Made by a program: the position numbers and the translations under genes
The notes under the pieces: model-generated
The model's database searches: none
What the model saw: the letters and a program-made list of their open reading frames with translations, nothing else
Told to the model about the DNA's origin: nothing
DNA from: CAVVDY01 sp963819645
GTDB lineage: Bacteria > Acidobacteriota > Terriglobia > Terriglobales > Acidobacteriaceae
Direction: 5' to 3'
DNA: 64,000 nt
Assembly: GCA_963819645.1 (NCBI GenBank)
Contig: CAWFWZ010000001.1
Location: forward strand, 434,001-498,000
Part shown: positions 8,429-17,416 of the stretch, one piece after another
Layout: each line of letters begins with the position of its first letter
How positions within the stretch are numbered: position 1 is the stretch's first letter

Positions 8429-9633
8429 TTATTCATACGGGTCCTTCAACTGCCCTTCCACCGCGAAGTCTTCTCCAAAGCGATGCAGCGTCACGTTCTT
8501 CACGTAAGCCGCGTCGCTCAGGCGCTGATATCCTGCGCCGAGCGCGAACGGAATCGATCCCGAGCCCGCCAGAATCTTCGGCGCGTAGAAGAAGAAAACT
8601 TTGTCGACGACTACCGCCGCAGAGCGCAGCCCAGTTCACCATCGCGCCGCCTTCGATGATCAGGCTGGTAATCTCACGTTCCCCAACTCTCTCCAGCACG
8701 CGCTGCAGGTCAGGACGCCCGTCGGGCACGCGCGCCGCTGGGGAAGGGAATGGTTCCGTCCTCCAGCGCCTTGAACATCGGGACCTGCACTACTCGCACG
8801 CCACGCGATTCCAGTTCGTGACGCTTGTGTTCTTCGGCGAAACAGCAGAACACGATGAGGTCATCGTGGGCGGTCTTCACCACGCGCGAGTCCATCGGCA
8901 GGCGCAAGCGCGAATCCAGGATGACGCGCAGCAACGGCCGGCGACGCGGCCAGCCCGAGCGATCGGTCAGCAGCGGATCGTCGGCGATGATGGTGCCGAC
9001 GCCGACCATGATGGCGTCGTTCGCATGGCGCATCGTTTGCACGTGGGCGCGCGCGGTTTCGCTGGTAATCCATCCGCCGCTCGCCGCCGCTAATACAGGC
9101 TCGCCGGGCAGTACGGTTTCCAGCGGAGGCGGCGCGATCTTGCCATCGAGCGTCATCGCCGTCTTCAGCGTGACGAACGGAACTTTGTGTCGAATGTACT
9201 TCGCGAACGCTTCGTTCAGCTTGCGCGCTTCCGAGTTGAGCAGCCCATCCTGAACCTCGATGCCGGCCGCCCGCAATTTCGCGAATCCGGCGCCGGCTAC
9301 CAGCGGATTGGGATCGCGCATGGCGGCGACCACCCGCTTCACTCCCGCCTTGATCAGGGCATCGGCGCACGGACCGGTCCGCCCGGTGTGCGAACAAGGT
9401 TCCAGGTTGAGGTACACGGTCGCGCCGCGCGCTTGGTCGCCGGCCTCTTCCAGTGCCAGCACCTCGGCGTGTTTCAACCGGTCGTAGGTGTGAAATCCAC
9501 GGCCGATAACACGCCCCGCGCTGTCGACAATCACCGCGCCAACGCACGGATTAGGCGAGGCCAGCGCGATTCCGCGACGCGCCAGCTCCAGCGCTTCTTC
9601 CATGTACTTCTGATCGTCGAATGTTTGAGGCAT
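8429..9633 (-). CDS. ribD: Bifunctional riboflavin biosynthesis deaminase/reductase RibD (two frameshifts)
   Basis: Performs the deamination and side-chain reduction steps after GTP cyclohydrolase II. The start is taken at 9633 (MPQTFDDQKYMEEALELA); an in-frame ATG lies 33 bp upstream. The deaminase zinc site is HAEVLALEEAG plus EPCSHTGRTGPCADAL. The reductase part includes LKTAMTLDGKIA and VGVGTIIADDPLLT. One extra base near 8728 leads to DGRPDLQRVLERVG and SLIIEGGAMVNWAAL. A second near 8626 leads to VVVDKVFFFYAPKILAGSGS and a C-terminus ending QLKDPYE. The corrected length of about 400 residues is slightly longer than typical. Confidence 0.93.
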
Positions 9634-9706
9634 GCGATTGGTTCCGAACAATCCCACCCCCGCCAAAGGAAGGCGGAATGGGCCACCCGCGGAATGGGGT
9701 ACCCGA

Positions 9707-10658
9707 TTAGTCGAACAGCGAGTTCACAAAGTCCTCAGCATTGAACGGCAGCAGGTCGCCGACCTTCTCGCCCACGCCGACGTAGCGCACCGGCAGTCCC
9801 ATCTCTTTCGAGATCGCGACCACGATGCCGCCCTTGGCGGTGCCGTCGAGCTTGGTCAGCACGATGCCGGTGACGCCGGCCGATTCGGTAAACAGCCGCG
9901 CCTGCTGCAATCCGTTCTGGCCGGTGGTGGCGTCCATCACCAGCAGCGTTTCGTGCGGGCGCCGACGGAATGAAGCGCTGCGCGGTGCGGCGCATCTTCG
10001 AAAGCTCGTCCATCAGGTTGCTCTTGGTGTGCAGACGTCCGGCGGTATCGACGATGACGTAATCGATCTTGCGCGCCGCGCGGCCTGCAGCGCGTCGAAG
10101 AGCACGGCCGACGGATCGCCGCCCGGCTTGTTCTTGATGACCTCGACGCCGGTGCGGTCTCCCCAGATTTCGAGCTGCTCGATGGCGGCGGCGCGAAAGG
10201 TGTCGGCCGCGCCCAGCAGAACGGTCTTGCCCTGCGCGCGCAGCACGTGCGCCAGCTTGCCGATGGACGTGGTCTTGCCGACGCCGTTCACGCCGACGAC
10301 GAGAATCACCTCGGGCTCGCCATCGACGCGCGCTACCGGCTGCTTGTCGGCGCTGGTGAGGATGCCCAGCAGCTCTTCCTTCAGCACGCGCTTGAGTTCG
10401 TCGGCATCGCCAATCTGCTTGCGATCGACCTTCTCGCGCAACGCTTCCAGAACGGCGTTGGTCGTGGCACTGCCCAGGTCGGCGCCGATCAGCGTGGCTT
10501 CGAGATCGTCGAGCGTCTCGCGGTCGATTTCCGGGACGCAGGCCGACGACGTCTTCAATGCGCTCGCTCAGGCTTTCACGCGTGCGCGTGACCGCCTCTT
10601 TCATGCGCTTAAGAAAACTAGGTTTCTCTTCTGTGCTGCCGAATAAGGTTTGGATCAT
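9707..10658 (-). CDS. ftsY: Signal recognition particle receptor FtsY (three frameshifts)
   Basis: Membrane-associated GTPase that docks SRP-ribosome complexes at the Sec translocon. It starts MIQTLFGSTEEKPSFLKRM at 10658. Reassembled across three frame changes (about 10535, 10085 and 9965), it shows the N-domain (DLEATLIGADLGSATTNAVL) and the G-domain motifs GVNGVGKTTSIGKLA, DTFRAAAIEQLEIW, DTAGRLHTKSNLMDEL and TKLDGTAKGG. It ends VGDLLPFNAEDFVNSLFD. About 317 residues, a short FtsY lacking a long acidic A-domain. The frame changes at about 10535 and 9965 are single extra bases; that at about 10085 is best explained by one missing base. It is divergent from tmk. Confidence 0.95.
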
Positions 10659-10874
10659 GAATTGTCCCGCAGCGAACGCGCCGCATGGGCGCACGCGGAA
10701 TAGTGGGTATTAGATGAGTTTGCCGAACGCAATCTTCATTATAGACAGCGGGTCTGGCGAAATCTGCGCGTCGGGCCCAGGGGCCGCGCTCATTCGATTT
10801 GATGTGTCATCCCGAGCGAAGTCGAGGGATCTGCAGTTTGCTGCGCCCATTGTCGTTGCTGCTAGGATTACCTC
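10659..10874. repeat. ftsY-tmk divergent gap with one REP-like repeat copy
   Basis: The intergenic gap between divergent genes contains a single copy of the GTCATCCCGAGCGAAG/GAGGGATCTGCAG repeat at about 10806-10836. The remaining sequence must hold both promoters, but I could not pick a convincing -35/-10 pair. Confidence 0.5.
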
Positions 10875-11607
10875 GTGGCTCAGGTTGCGTCAGAGGGAAA
10901 ATTCATTACGTTTGAAGGGCTCGACGGCTGTGGCAAGTCGACGCAGATGGAGAAACTCGCCGCTACGTTGCGCGCCGAAGGCATCGACGTGCTAACTACG
11001 CGCGAGCCCGGCGGGACGGAGATTGGCGAGCGCATTCGCAAGTTGCTGCTGGATTCGCGCACGGCGGGACTCGATCCGTGGGCGGAGATGGCGCTGATGT
11101 TTGCCTCACGCGCGCAGTTGATCGCAGAGGTGATTGAGCCGGCGCTGGATGCAGGCAAGTGGGTGCTGTGCGATCGCTATACCGACTCGACCGAGGCCTA
11201 TCAGGGCGGAGGCCGCAAGCTGCGCAGCCGACCGGTGTTGCAGATGCACAAGGTGCTATTTGACGGGCTGGTGGCCCGATCTGACGATCCTGATGGATTC
11301 GGATGTAGCGCACAGCGTGCAGCGGGCGCGGCGGCGGAACAAGGTTGCGGGCCGCAAGAAGGTCGCGGGCCGAAAGAAGGCTCCGGATGAGAATCGTTTT
11401 GAGCGGGAGAACGCGGCGTTTTTCAATCGCGTGCATAAGGCATACTTGAAAATTGCCGCTCGCGAGAACCAGCGCGTGGTTATGGTTGATGCGCGGCCGC
11501 CGATTGAGCAAGTGCATCGCGAGATTTTGAGAGTGGTGCGGGAGCGGCTGATGGCGAAGTCTAAGACGCGGGTGTCGACGCAACAAACTTTAGAATTGTC
11601 ATCCTGA
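10875..11607 (+). CDS. tmk: Thymidylate kinase (one frameshift)
   Basis: Phosphorylates dTMP to dTDP. It starts with GTG at 10875, with AGGA about 8 nt upstream. The P-loop is GLDGCGKST, followed by TTREPGGTEIGERIR and the DRYTDSTEAYQGGGR substrate motif. The frame changes near 11272, where an extra base precedes CCCGAT, giving PDLTILMDSDVAHSV and continuing to VVRERLMAKSKTRV. A tandem duplication encoding VAGRKK twice lies in the Arg/Lys-rich LID region (11344-11379). The corrected length of about 243 residues is long for Tmk because of this insert and a Ser/Thr tail. The tail runs into an intergenic REP-like repeat, so the true C-terminus is uncertain. Confidence 0.92.
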
Positions 11608-11628
11608 GCGCAGCGAAGGACCTGCTTT
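11598..11628. repeat. REP-like dispersed repeat copy
   Basis: One copy of the GTCATCCTGAGCGCAGCGAAGGACCTG-type repeat. It straddles the end of tmk and encodes its last residues. Confidence 0.6.
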
Positions 11629-11670
11629 CGGTTGCGCTTCGAAGGGCCGGAGGAAGTATCGAAACAGTAT

Positions 11671-11880
11671 ATGCGACAGACGATTGCCATCATCCTGCTG
11701 TTGGCTTTCGCGGGCCTCGGAATCGGTCACGTGATTAGGCCGGACTATTTCATCCGGCGCTCAGCCGTGTTGAAGGGTGGAACCCTTTTGACGCGGATTA
11801 ATCGATTTGAGTTCCGCGTCTTGGGTGCCATCTTTGCTGCGGGCGCAATTTATGTACTTTTGCAGATATTGCGCAAATAG
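11671..11880 (+). CDS. Small two-helix membrane protein, function unknown
   Basis: 69 residues from the ATG at 11671. Two hydrophobic segments are visible: IAIILLLAFAGLGIGHVI (residues 5-22) and VLGAIFAAGAIYVLLQIL (about 50-67). Between them is a short basic loop with RPDYFIRRSAVLKGG. It lies between tmk and holB on the same strand. I do not recognise the family; similar small proteins near housekeeping genes are common in this phylum, but no function can be assigned. Confidence 0.55.
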   Translation: MRQTIAIILLLAFAGLGIGHVIRPDYFIRRSAVLKGGTLLTRINRFEFRVLGAIFAAGAIYVLLQILRK

Positions 11881-11902
11881 AAGTCGCTTCGGCGCTACGC
11901 AA

Positions 11903-11938
11903 CGAGAGCAGATCCCTCGCTTCGCTCGTGATGACAAT
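11903..11938. repeat. REP-like dispersed repeat copy
   Basis: Copy of the GAGAGCAGATCCCTCGCTTC / GCTCGTGATGACAA repeat, just after the small membrane gene and about 60 bp before holB. Confidence 0.65.
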
Positions 11939-12000
11939 CTTGAAAAGGCACTCACGATGAGAATCCGTAAAATAGTTGCAGCGCTCTAGACAATCGTCCC

Positions 12001-13099
12001 ATGCCCTTCTCTGACTTTCACGGCAACCCCGAAGTCGTTCACACCATCCGCGAGATGTTGGCGCACGATCGCTTTCCTCATGCGGTGATCCTGTCGGGAC
12101 CGCAGGGCTCGGGCAAGTTCACGCTGGCGCAGATGATTGCCAAGACGATGAACTGTCTGGAGCGTCCGACGACTGACGGCCTGCCTGAGTTCTGCGGACA
12201 TTGTGCCAACTGCGTTCGCATCGCCGAGGCCGACGACCTGGAAGCTCGTTTCGCCGAGGCGGTCGAGGCGCGCGAGAACCTGCGCGACGCTGACAAGCGC
12301 GAGACTCGCATCCTGGTGCAGACGCATCCTGACGTGATGATTATTCCGCCCGATCCGCCGCAGATGCTGGTGAAGGTTGACCAGGTACGGCACGTCATTG
12401 GTGAGATCTACTACCGTCCGGCGGAGGGACGCGAGCGCGTCTATATTTTCAGCGACGCTGACTTCATGAAAGAGGCGGCGAACTCGCTGCTGAAAATCCT
12501 GGAAGAGCCACCCGACTTCGCGACCATTTTTCTGCTCACCGACAATCCTTCGGCACTGCTGCCGACCATTCGTTCGCGCAGTATGCAGCTGCGGCTTGGC
12601 GGCGCTTTCTCCGAAGGAGGTGGAAGATTATCTCGCGGAGGTTCGTCCCGAATGGAAGGCGCGCGAGCGTGGCCTGGTAGCGCGACTGTGCGGCGGGGGA
12701 CTGGGCCGGGCGCGCAGCTTCGACCTGGCGCAGTATCTTGTAGCGCGGCAGGACGCGCTGGCGCTGCTGGCTCCGGCAATGGGCGCGCGCGATCACTCCG
12801 AACTGTTCAAAGTGACGGAGAGCTATCGCGGGGGCGCCGACGGCAAGGCGAAGCTGGACTCGACGATTCGCGTGCTGTATTCGCTGCTCGAGGATTTGCT
12901 GTTCGTGAAGTCGGGCACGCCGGAGATGGTGCGCAACACGGACATTTTGTCTGAACTCAACCGCATGAGCGAGCAGGTGGATTTCGATTGGATTGTCGGG
13001 GCGACGCAGCGGCTGGGCGAGCTGGAGAGCGGCATGAGGCGTAACCTGCTGCGCAGCCTGGCTCTGGATTCGTTCTCGGCGTCGCTGGAAAAGGCGTAA
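12001..13099 (+). CDS. holB: DNA polymerase III delta-prime subunit (one frameshift)
   Basis: Clamp-loader subunit of the replicative polymerase. It begins MPFSDFHGNPEVVHTIREML. The AAA+ Walker A is GPQGSGKF, the zinc module includes CGHCANC, and DADFMKEAANSLLKILEEP is the sensor region followed by the SRS arginine-finger motif (PTIRSRSMQLRL). One extra G near 12599 (CTTGGCG for CTTGCG) shifts to AALSPKEVEDYLAEVRPEW and a helical collar domain ending SLALDSFSASLEKA. The corrected length is about 365 residues. tmk-holB neighbourhood is common in bacteria and supports the call. Confidence 0.92.
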
Positions 13100-13100
13100 T

Positions 13101-13176
13101 CACCACAGAGACACGGAGGCACGGAGAAATTCATTTTTTCGTCTCCAGATCTCTGTGTCTCTGTGCCTCTGTGGTT
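13101..13176. repeat. CACCACAGAG/CACGGAG inverted repeat pair
   Basis: Two arms in inverted orientation: 13101-13126 (caccacagagacacggaggc and onward) and 13149-13176 (ctctgtgtctctgtgcctct and onward), separated by about 22 bp. Together they can fold into one long hairpin directly after the holB stop, with a T-rich stretch inside the loop. It is a member of the CACGGAG family also found at 18837, 19124, 19970, 56789 and 62269. Confidence 0.8.
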
Positions 13177-13243
13177 AATCTCTTCGGTCGCGCAGCCGCA
13201 CTGAAACTCTTCTAGAATTGCTCTACACGAGGTAAACATAATC

Positions 13244-14150
13244 ATGAAGTTGCGCGGATGCGGCACCGCTATCATCACTCCCTTCAAGCAGGACGGCAGC
13301 GTCGACGAGACGGCGTTGCGTCATCTGGTCGAATGGCAGATTGAGTCGGGCATCGACTTTCTTGTGCCCTGCGGGACGACCGGCGAGACGCCGACGCTGA
13401 CGCACGACGAGTGGCTGCGCGTGATTGACGTCACCATCGAAGTCAACGCGGGCCGTGTGCCCATCATGGCGGGCGCAACCTCGAACAATACGCGCGAGGC
13501 GGTGGATAAGGCGAAGGAGGTTTCGAAGCGATCAGGCGTGGACTTCGTGTTGACCGCTACGCCGTACTACAACAAGCCGACGCAGGAAGGCGTTTATCAG
13601 CACTTCAAGGCCATCGCCGAGGCCAGCGAGAAGCCGCTGATGCTCTACAACATCGCGGGCCGTACTGGCACGAATATCGAAACGCCTACGCTGCTGCGGC
13701 TGGCGGAGATTGAGAACATCATTGCGGTGAAAGAAGCCAGCGGCAACATCGCGCAGATCGCCGAAGTTTGCGCCACCGTGCCGGAGGACTTTCTGGTTTT
13801 CTCGGGCGACGACGCCATCACCCTCGCCGTGATCGGCTTGGGCGGCGCGGGAATTGTGTCGGTGTGCTCGAACGAGATTCCGGCCGAGATGGCGCGCATG
13901 GCTCGGCGCCGCGCTGGCTAATAAGTGGGACACGGCGCGCGAGATCTTCCGCAAGTATCTGCCGCTGATGCAGGTCAACTTCATCGAGTCAAACCCCGGG
14001 CCGGTGAAGGCTGTGCTGGCCATGATGGGGCGCATCGAAGAGGTCTATCGTTTGCCGCTGGTGCCGATGAAGAAAGACACGCGCGCGAAGTTGGAGAAGG
14101 TGGTCAGCGAGTTGGGGTTGCTGGAGCGGCAAGGGGCGGAGGTGCGGTAG
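13244..14150 (+). CDS. dapA: 4-hydroxy-tetrahydrodipicolinate synthase (one frameshift)
   Basis: First committed enzyme of lysine and diaminopimelate synthesis; condenses pyruvate with aspartate semialdehyde. Class I aldolase residues are visible: GTTGE (44-48), Tyr135 and Arg140 in LYNIAGRTG, and Schiff-base Lys163 in AVKEASGN. The first frame ends at 13921. One extra base near 13905 (GCT-C-GGC) leads to GAALANKWDTAREIF and a C-terminus ending in LGLLERQGAEVR. The corrected length of about 301 residues is normal. The ATG at 13244 follows a GAGG motif. dapD of the same pathway is 2.3 kb downstream, but not in an operon. Confidence 0.95.
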
Positions 14151-14179
14151 TGCTCGAATGCGGTTATTGTCGGTTCCGT

Positions 14180-14311
14180 GGGTGGAAGCCCCCGGATTTA
14201 TCCGGGGGGACGATCCCGTTTCAAACGCAAGCGGCTTTAGCCGCGGAGACGGGCGCTAAAGCGCATCATCCGACGCAGATTTCCCCCGCATGAATGCGGG
14301 GGCTTCCACCC
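14180..14311. repeat. Composite nested hairpin element, copy 2
   Basis: Same architecture as the copy at 7454. Outer tags GGGTGGAAGC and GCTTCCACCC are in inverse orientation. The left hairpin is CCCCCGGA-TTTA-TCCGGGGG and the right is CCCCCGCA-TGAA-TGCGGGGG. Inner hairpins are GGC-TTTA-GCC and GCGC-TAAA-GCGC. It occupies the gap between convergent dapA and the glycosyltransferase. The stems differ from copy 1 but pairing is perfect. Confidence 0.85.
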
Positions 14312-14347
14312 ATTTTGCGGAGGCTCCTACCTATGTGCGCAAACCGC

Positions 14348-15417
14348 TTACGCGGCTGAGCGAGCACCGCTCCTGGCGGCGATAACCCGCCGATACAAAG
14401 TCGCATACTCGTTCGCCATGCGCTGCGCTGAAAATATCCTCTCAACTCTTTGACGGCACGCCGCAGAGCTAATTGTTGATGTCTCCGCTATGGCTGACGC
14501 CATCTGATGCACATCATCAACGATGAAACCGGTCTCGCCGTGAGCGACGATTTCGGGGAACGCTCCTCGTCGCATCGCGATCACCGGAGTGCCGCAGGCC
14601 ATCGCCTCCATGGCGACCAGCGAGCTGGTCTCTTCGGCGGTGCTGGTCAGCAGCAGCGCGCGCGCGTTTCGCAATAAAGCAACTTTCTGCTCGAACAACG
14701 GTGAGTCAACGAACTGGACGCCAGTCCCCAAGATGTGACCGAATCTCACGCTCGAAATATTGCTGGTGATAGCTGAAGGGATAGACCTGTCCCGGCGAGA
14801 ATCAGTGGCGCCCCTGCCTGCTTCGCGGCGGCGATTGCCAAGTGCGGAGCTTTCTCTTCGCAGATGCGGCCCATCCAAAGCAGGTAGTCGCGCTTGCGGT
14901 CGCGCACGGCGAATCGCTCGATCGCGATTCCGTTCGGCACCACGCCAATCAGGTTCGGGTAGATCGTCAAACGTTAGCGCCTGTGCCTGCGATACGCAGT
15001 TGAATACCACATTGTGGGACGAGCAGCGTAACCACCCTTCGCGATAGAAGCTGCGCGGCAGATGGAGCGTCGCCAATACGGGCACGGGGCAGCGGTCGGC
15101 ATGACGAAAGAAGCTGCCACTCTCGTCGTGAATGAGGTCGAACTCAGTCGGGATGATCGCGCAGGTAGTCGAGTATGCGAGCGCAGTGCTCGCGTTCGCG
15201 TTGCTCGAAGACATCAGCAGCGTGTGCCGGCTCGCCAGTCGCGAGCAGTCGTCCACTCACGCGGCGAGCCGTCGCAAGCAGCGACGGTCGTTCGATGGCC
15301 TCGGCGAGCCATCTCGCGCTCCAACGTCAGCAGCATCTGCTCGGCGCCGCCGGCGCTTTCGTCAGAGATCGCCAGCAGGGGATAAGACACATACAGGATG
15401 GAGAGCCGTGGTCGCAT
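14348..15417 (-). CDS. GT4-family glycosyltransferase (several frameshifts)
   Basis: Retaining glycosyltransferase of the GT4 type, GT-B fold, cytoplasmic. The start is at 15417 (MRPRLSILYVSYPLLAISDE). The pieces in order are SAGGAEQMLLTLEREMARRG; EFDLIHDESGSFFRHADR; LATLHLPRSFYREGW; NLIGVVPNGIAIERF; YLLWMGRICEEKAPHLAIAA; and the nucleotide-sugar site EETSSLVAMEAMACGTPVIA with its E-x7-E spacing. At least three frame changes (about 15240, 14975 and 14800) separate them. The corrected length is about 355 residues. It is downstream of a PIG-L deacetylase on the same strand, suggesting a shared glycan or glycolipid pathway. The substrate is not deducible. Confidence 0.8.
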
Positions 15418-15501
15418 CGAGTTGCTCCGTGGCTCGGACAGCATTCTGCGCACCGTCGTAACGTTCAGCATCGCAATGATGAGGCCCGCTCGTTCAATCA
15501 A

Positions 15502-15575
15502 CGAAAGCAGGTCCTTGGCTTCGCTCAGGATGACAATCTAAATGGGGCATCGGCGAGCTGAAGCTGCGCCCCGTT
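15502..15575. repeat. REP-like repeat copy with adjoining fixed-loop hairpin
   Basis: A GCAGGTCCTTGGCTTCGCTC / AGGATGACAA copy lies at 15502-15538, followed by a hairpin around AGC-TGAA-GCT at about 15552-15562. The hairpin overlaps the last codons read from the PIG-L gene. Confidence 0.6.
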
Positions 15576-16421
15576 CAAAGCGCAGCAGAACTTGGGCCGA
15601 AGAGAGTAGATGTTCGCTATAGACGCGGTGCCGCCTAGGCTGTGGCGGACTTTTCTGTCGCAGGAACTCGGCAAACGCGGCGCACACCTGCTGCGCGGTC
15701 ATGCTCCACTGCCAGACTTCGTAGTTAGTCTTTCCTTCGTGCGGCGGCTTGGTGAAGTCGTAGGCCGGCTGCGGACGCACATGCTCCTTCATCACGTCGA
15801 AGTGAGTCAGGAAGTCTCCTTGCGAGGGATAGGCCAGGCACATCTGCGCGCTTGCGCTCCTGCTCAGCGGGCGTGGGCTTCACGTCAACTTCTTCGCTGG
15901 AGTCTCCCGAGGAAGCTCCTGGAAGACTCCGCCGCCTTCGGGCAAGCGGTGGTAAAGCGGAGCCTCCCAACACGGGATGTTGAAGCGCCTCGCGAGTTGG
16001 GCTGCGAGAAAGCTGCACGAGTCGTGATCGGGATGTCCGCCCTCGTACGCCAGCGTCAGCAGCGCCTGCACCATGCGACGCTGCACCAGTTCGGACAGCA
16101 GGTCGTACGCCGGCCGCAGATTGCTGGAACAGTTCCTGATCGACCAGCTTGCTCGCCGCCGGGCATGTCGGACAGGAAGATGACATCTTTCACGCCGGCG
16201 GCATGCATCGAGGCGAAGGCCTCTTCGCGGCGCAGTCCGGCGTAGGCCTCGCGCGAGCCGTATTGTTGCCAGAAGTATGGATCCTGCGGCGAGCCATTGG
16301 TGGCGAAGACCACGACCGGTTCGCGCATGCGCTGCAGCAGCGCGCCAAAAGCAATGCATTCGTCGTCCGGATGCGCCACCAGCACCAGGGTTCGTCCGAG
16401 CAGTTCGTCAATCCAGGCCAT
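15538..16421 (-). CDS. PIG-L/LmbE-family deacetylase (several frameshifts)
   Basis: Zinc-dependent N-acetyl-sugar deacetylase family. It starts MAWIDELLGRTLVLVAHPDDE at 16421. The metal-binding AHPDDE motif and the second motif YEGGHPDHD are both present, in different frames. Further pieces are FLAAQLARRFNIPCWEAPLY, AYPSQGDFLTHFDVMKEH and NYEVWQWSMTAQQV. Frame changes occur near 16170, 16110, 15890 and 15850. The last residues (about RFERGAASARRCPI) are encoded by repeat DNA, so the true C-terminus is uncertain. It is divergent from dapD and upstream of the GT4 gene, which may act on the same glycan. Confidence 0.78.
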
Positions 16422-16461
16422 CGGTGTTTGATGCGCTGCGACGCTCCCGCTCAGCAACGCG

Positions 16462-16491
16462 TTGGAGCGCTCGCAGCCGACCATATATACT
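16462..16491 (+). promoter_or_regulatory. Putative dapD promoter giving a near-leaderless transcript
   Basis: TTGGAG at 16462-16467 and TATACT at 16486-16491 (18-bp spacing; TATATA at 16484 is an alternative) lie only 10 bp before the ATG at 16501. No Shine-Dalgarno fits between them. The -35 match is weak. Confidence 0.35.
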
Positions 16492-16500
16492 GCCCGCCAG

Positions 16501-17344
16501 ATGCACCCATTGCAAACCGGCAATCGAGCGATTCTACGCCGCAGGTGCTGCGGCTGTCGGTGATCGCCGAGGCGCGCGCGGCTTTTCTGGAGTTTCGCGA
16601 CGCTCTGTCGACGGGCACAATTCGGGCTGCCGAGAAGGTCGACGGCGCGCTGGCAAACGAACGCCTGGGTGAAGCAGGGCATCCTGCTGGGCTTTCGCAT
16701 CGGCGAACTGGCCGAGAGCGGCGATGCGCGCGTGCTCTCGTTCGTCGACAAGGATACCTATCCTTTGCAGCACTTCGCGCGTCGCGAGATCGCGTTCGCG
16801 TCGTGCCCGGCGGATCGTCGGTTCGCGCCGGAGCTTACGTCGCGCCGGGCGTGGTCTGCATGCCGCCGATGTTCATCAACACGGGAGCGTACGTCGACGA
16901 GGGCACGATGGTCGACTCGCATGCGCTGGTCGGCTCGTGCGCGCAGGTGGGCAAGCGGGTTCACATCAGCGCGGCGGCCCAAGTCGGCGGCGTGCTGGAG
17001 CCGATCAACGCTTCGCCGGTGATCATCGAAGACGACGTGCTGATGGGCGGCAACTGCGGCGTTTACGAAGGCACGCAGGTGGGCGCGCGCGCGGTGCTGG
17101 GCGCAGGCGTGATTCTTACGCGCTCGACTCCGCTGTTCGATATGGTCAGAGGCGAAGATCTACCGCGTCGTCCGAAGATCAGCCGCTGCGTGTGCCGGAA
17201 GGCGCGGTGGTGGTGCCGGGCTCGCGCGCGATCACCAAGGGCAAGGCCGCCGAGTGGGGACTGTCGCTGTACGCGCCGGTGATTGTGAAGTATCGCGACG
17301 AGCGCACCGATCGCGGAGTGGAGCTGGAGGACATCCTGCGGTGA
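16501..17344 (+). CDS. dapD: 2,3,4,5-tetrahydropyridine-2,6-dicarboxylate N-succinyltransferase (several frameshifts)
   Basis: Lysine/DAP pathway acyltransferase with a left-handed beta-helix of hexapeptide repeats. Reconstructing from the ATG at 16501, and removing single extra bases near 16520, 16550 and 16650, gives MHPLQTAIERFYAA, VLRLSVIAEARAAFLEF, GTIRAAEKVDGAWQTNAW and VKQGILLGFRIGEL. A probable missing base near 16797 joins to VRVVPGGSSVRAGAYVAPG. The core then reads VNxGAYVDEGTM-like (INTGAYVDEGTMVDSHALVG), VGKRVHISAAAQVGGVLEP, then a change near 17155 and EGAVVVPGSRAITKGKAAEW. The corrected length is about 275 residues, as expected. Confidence 0.92.
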
Positions 17345-17364
17345 CGAGTGGTCCGTGCGGCGCG

Positions 17365-17400
17365 AACTGCAGATCCCTCGGCTCCGCTCGGGATGACACG
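17365..17400. repeat. REP-like dispersed repeat copy
   Basis: Copy of the CAGATCCCTCGGCTCCGCTC / GGGATGACAC type, between dapD and the symporter gene. Confidence 0.6.
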
Positions 17401-17416
17401 CGTGGAGGATCGACCG

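Noticed and set aside
8246..9706. FMN riboswitch upstream of ribE or ribD
   Set aside because: I looked for the conserved RFN core segments in both upstream regions and did not find them.
14348..16421. Bacillithiol BshA/BshB pair
   Set aside because: The glycosyltransferase N-terminus lacks the BshA-type glycine-rich start, and its donor and acceptor motifs are only generic GT4; no bshC is near.
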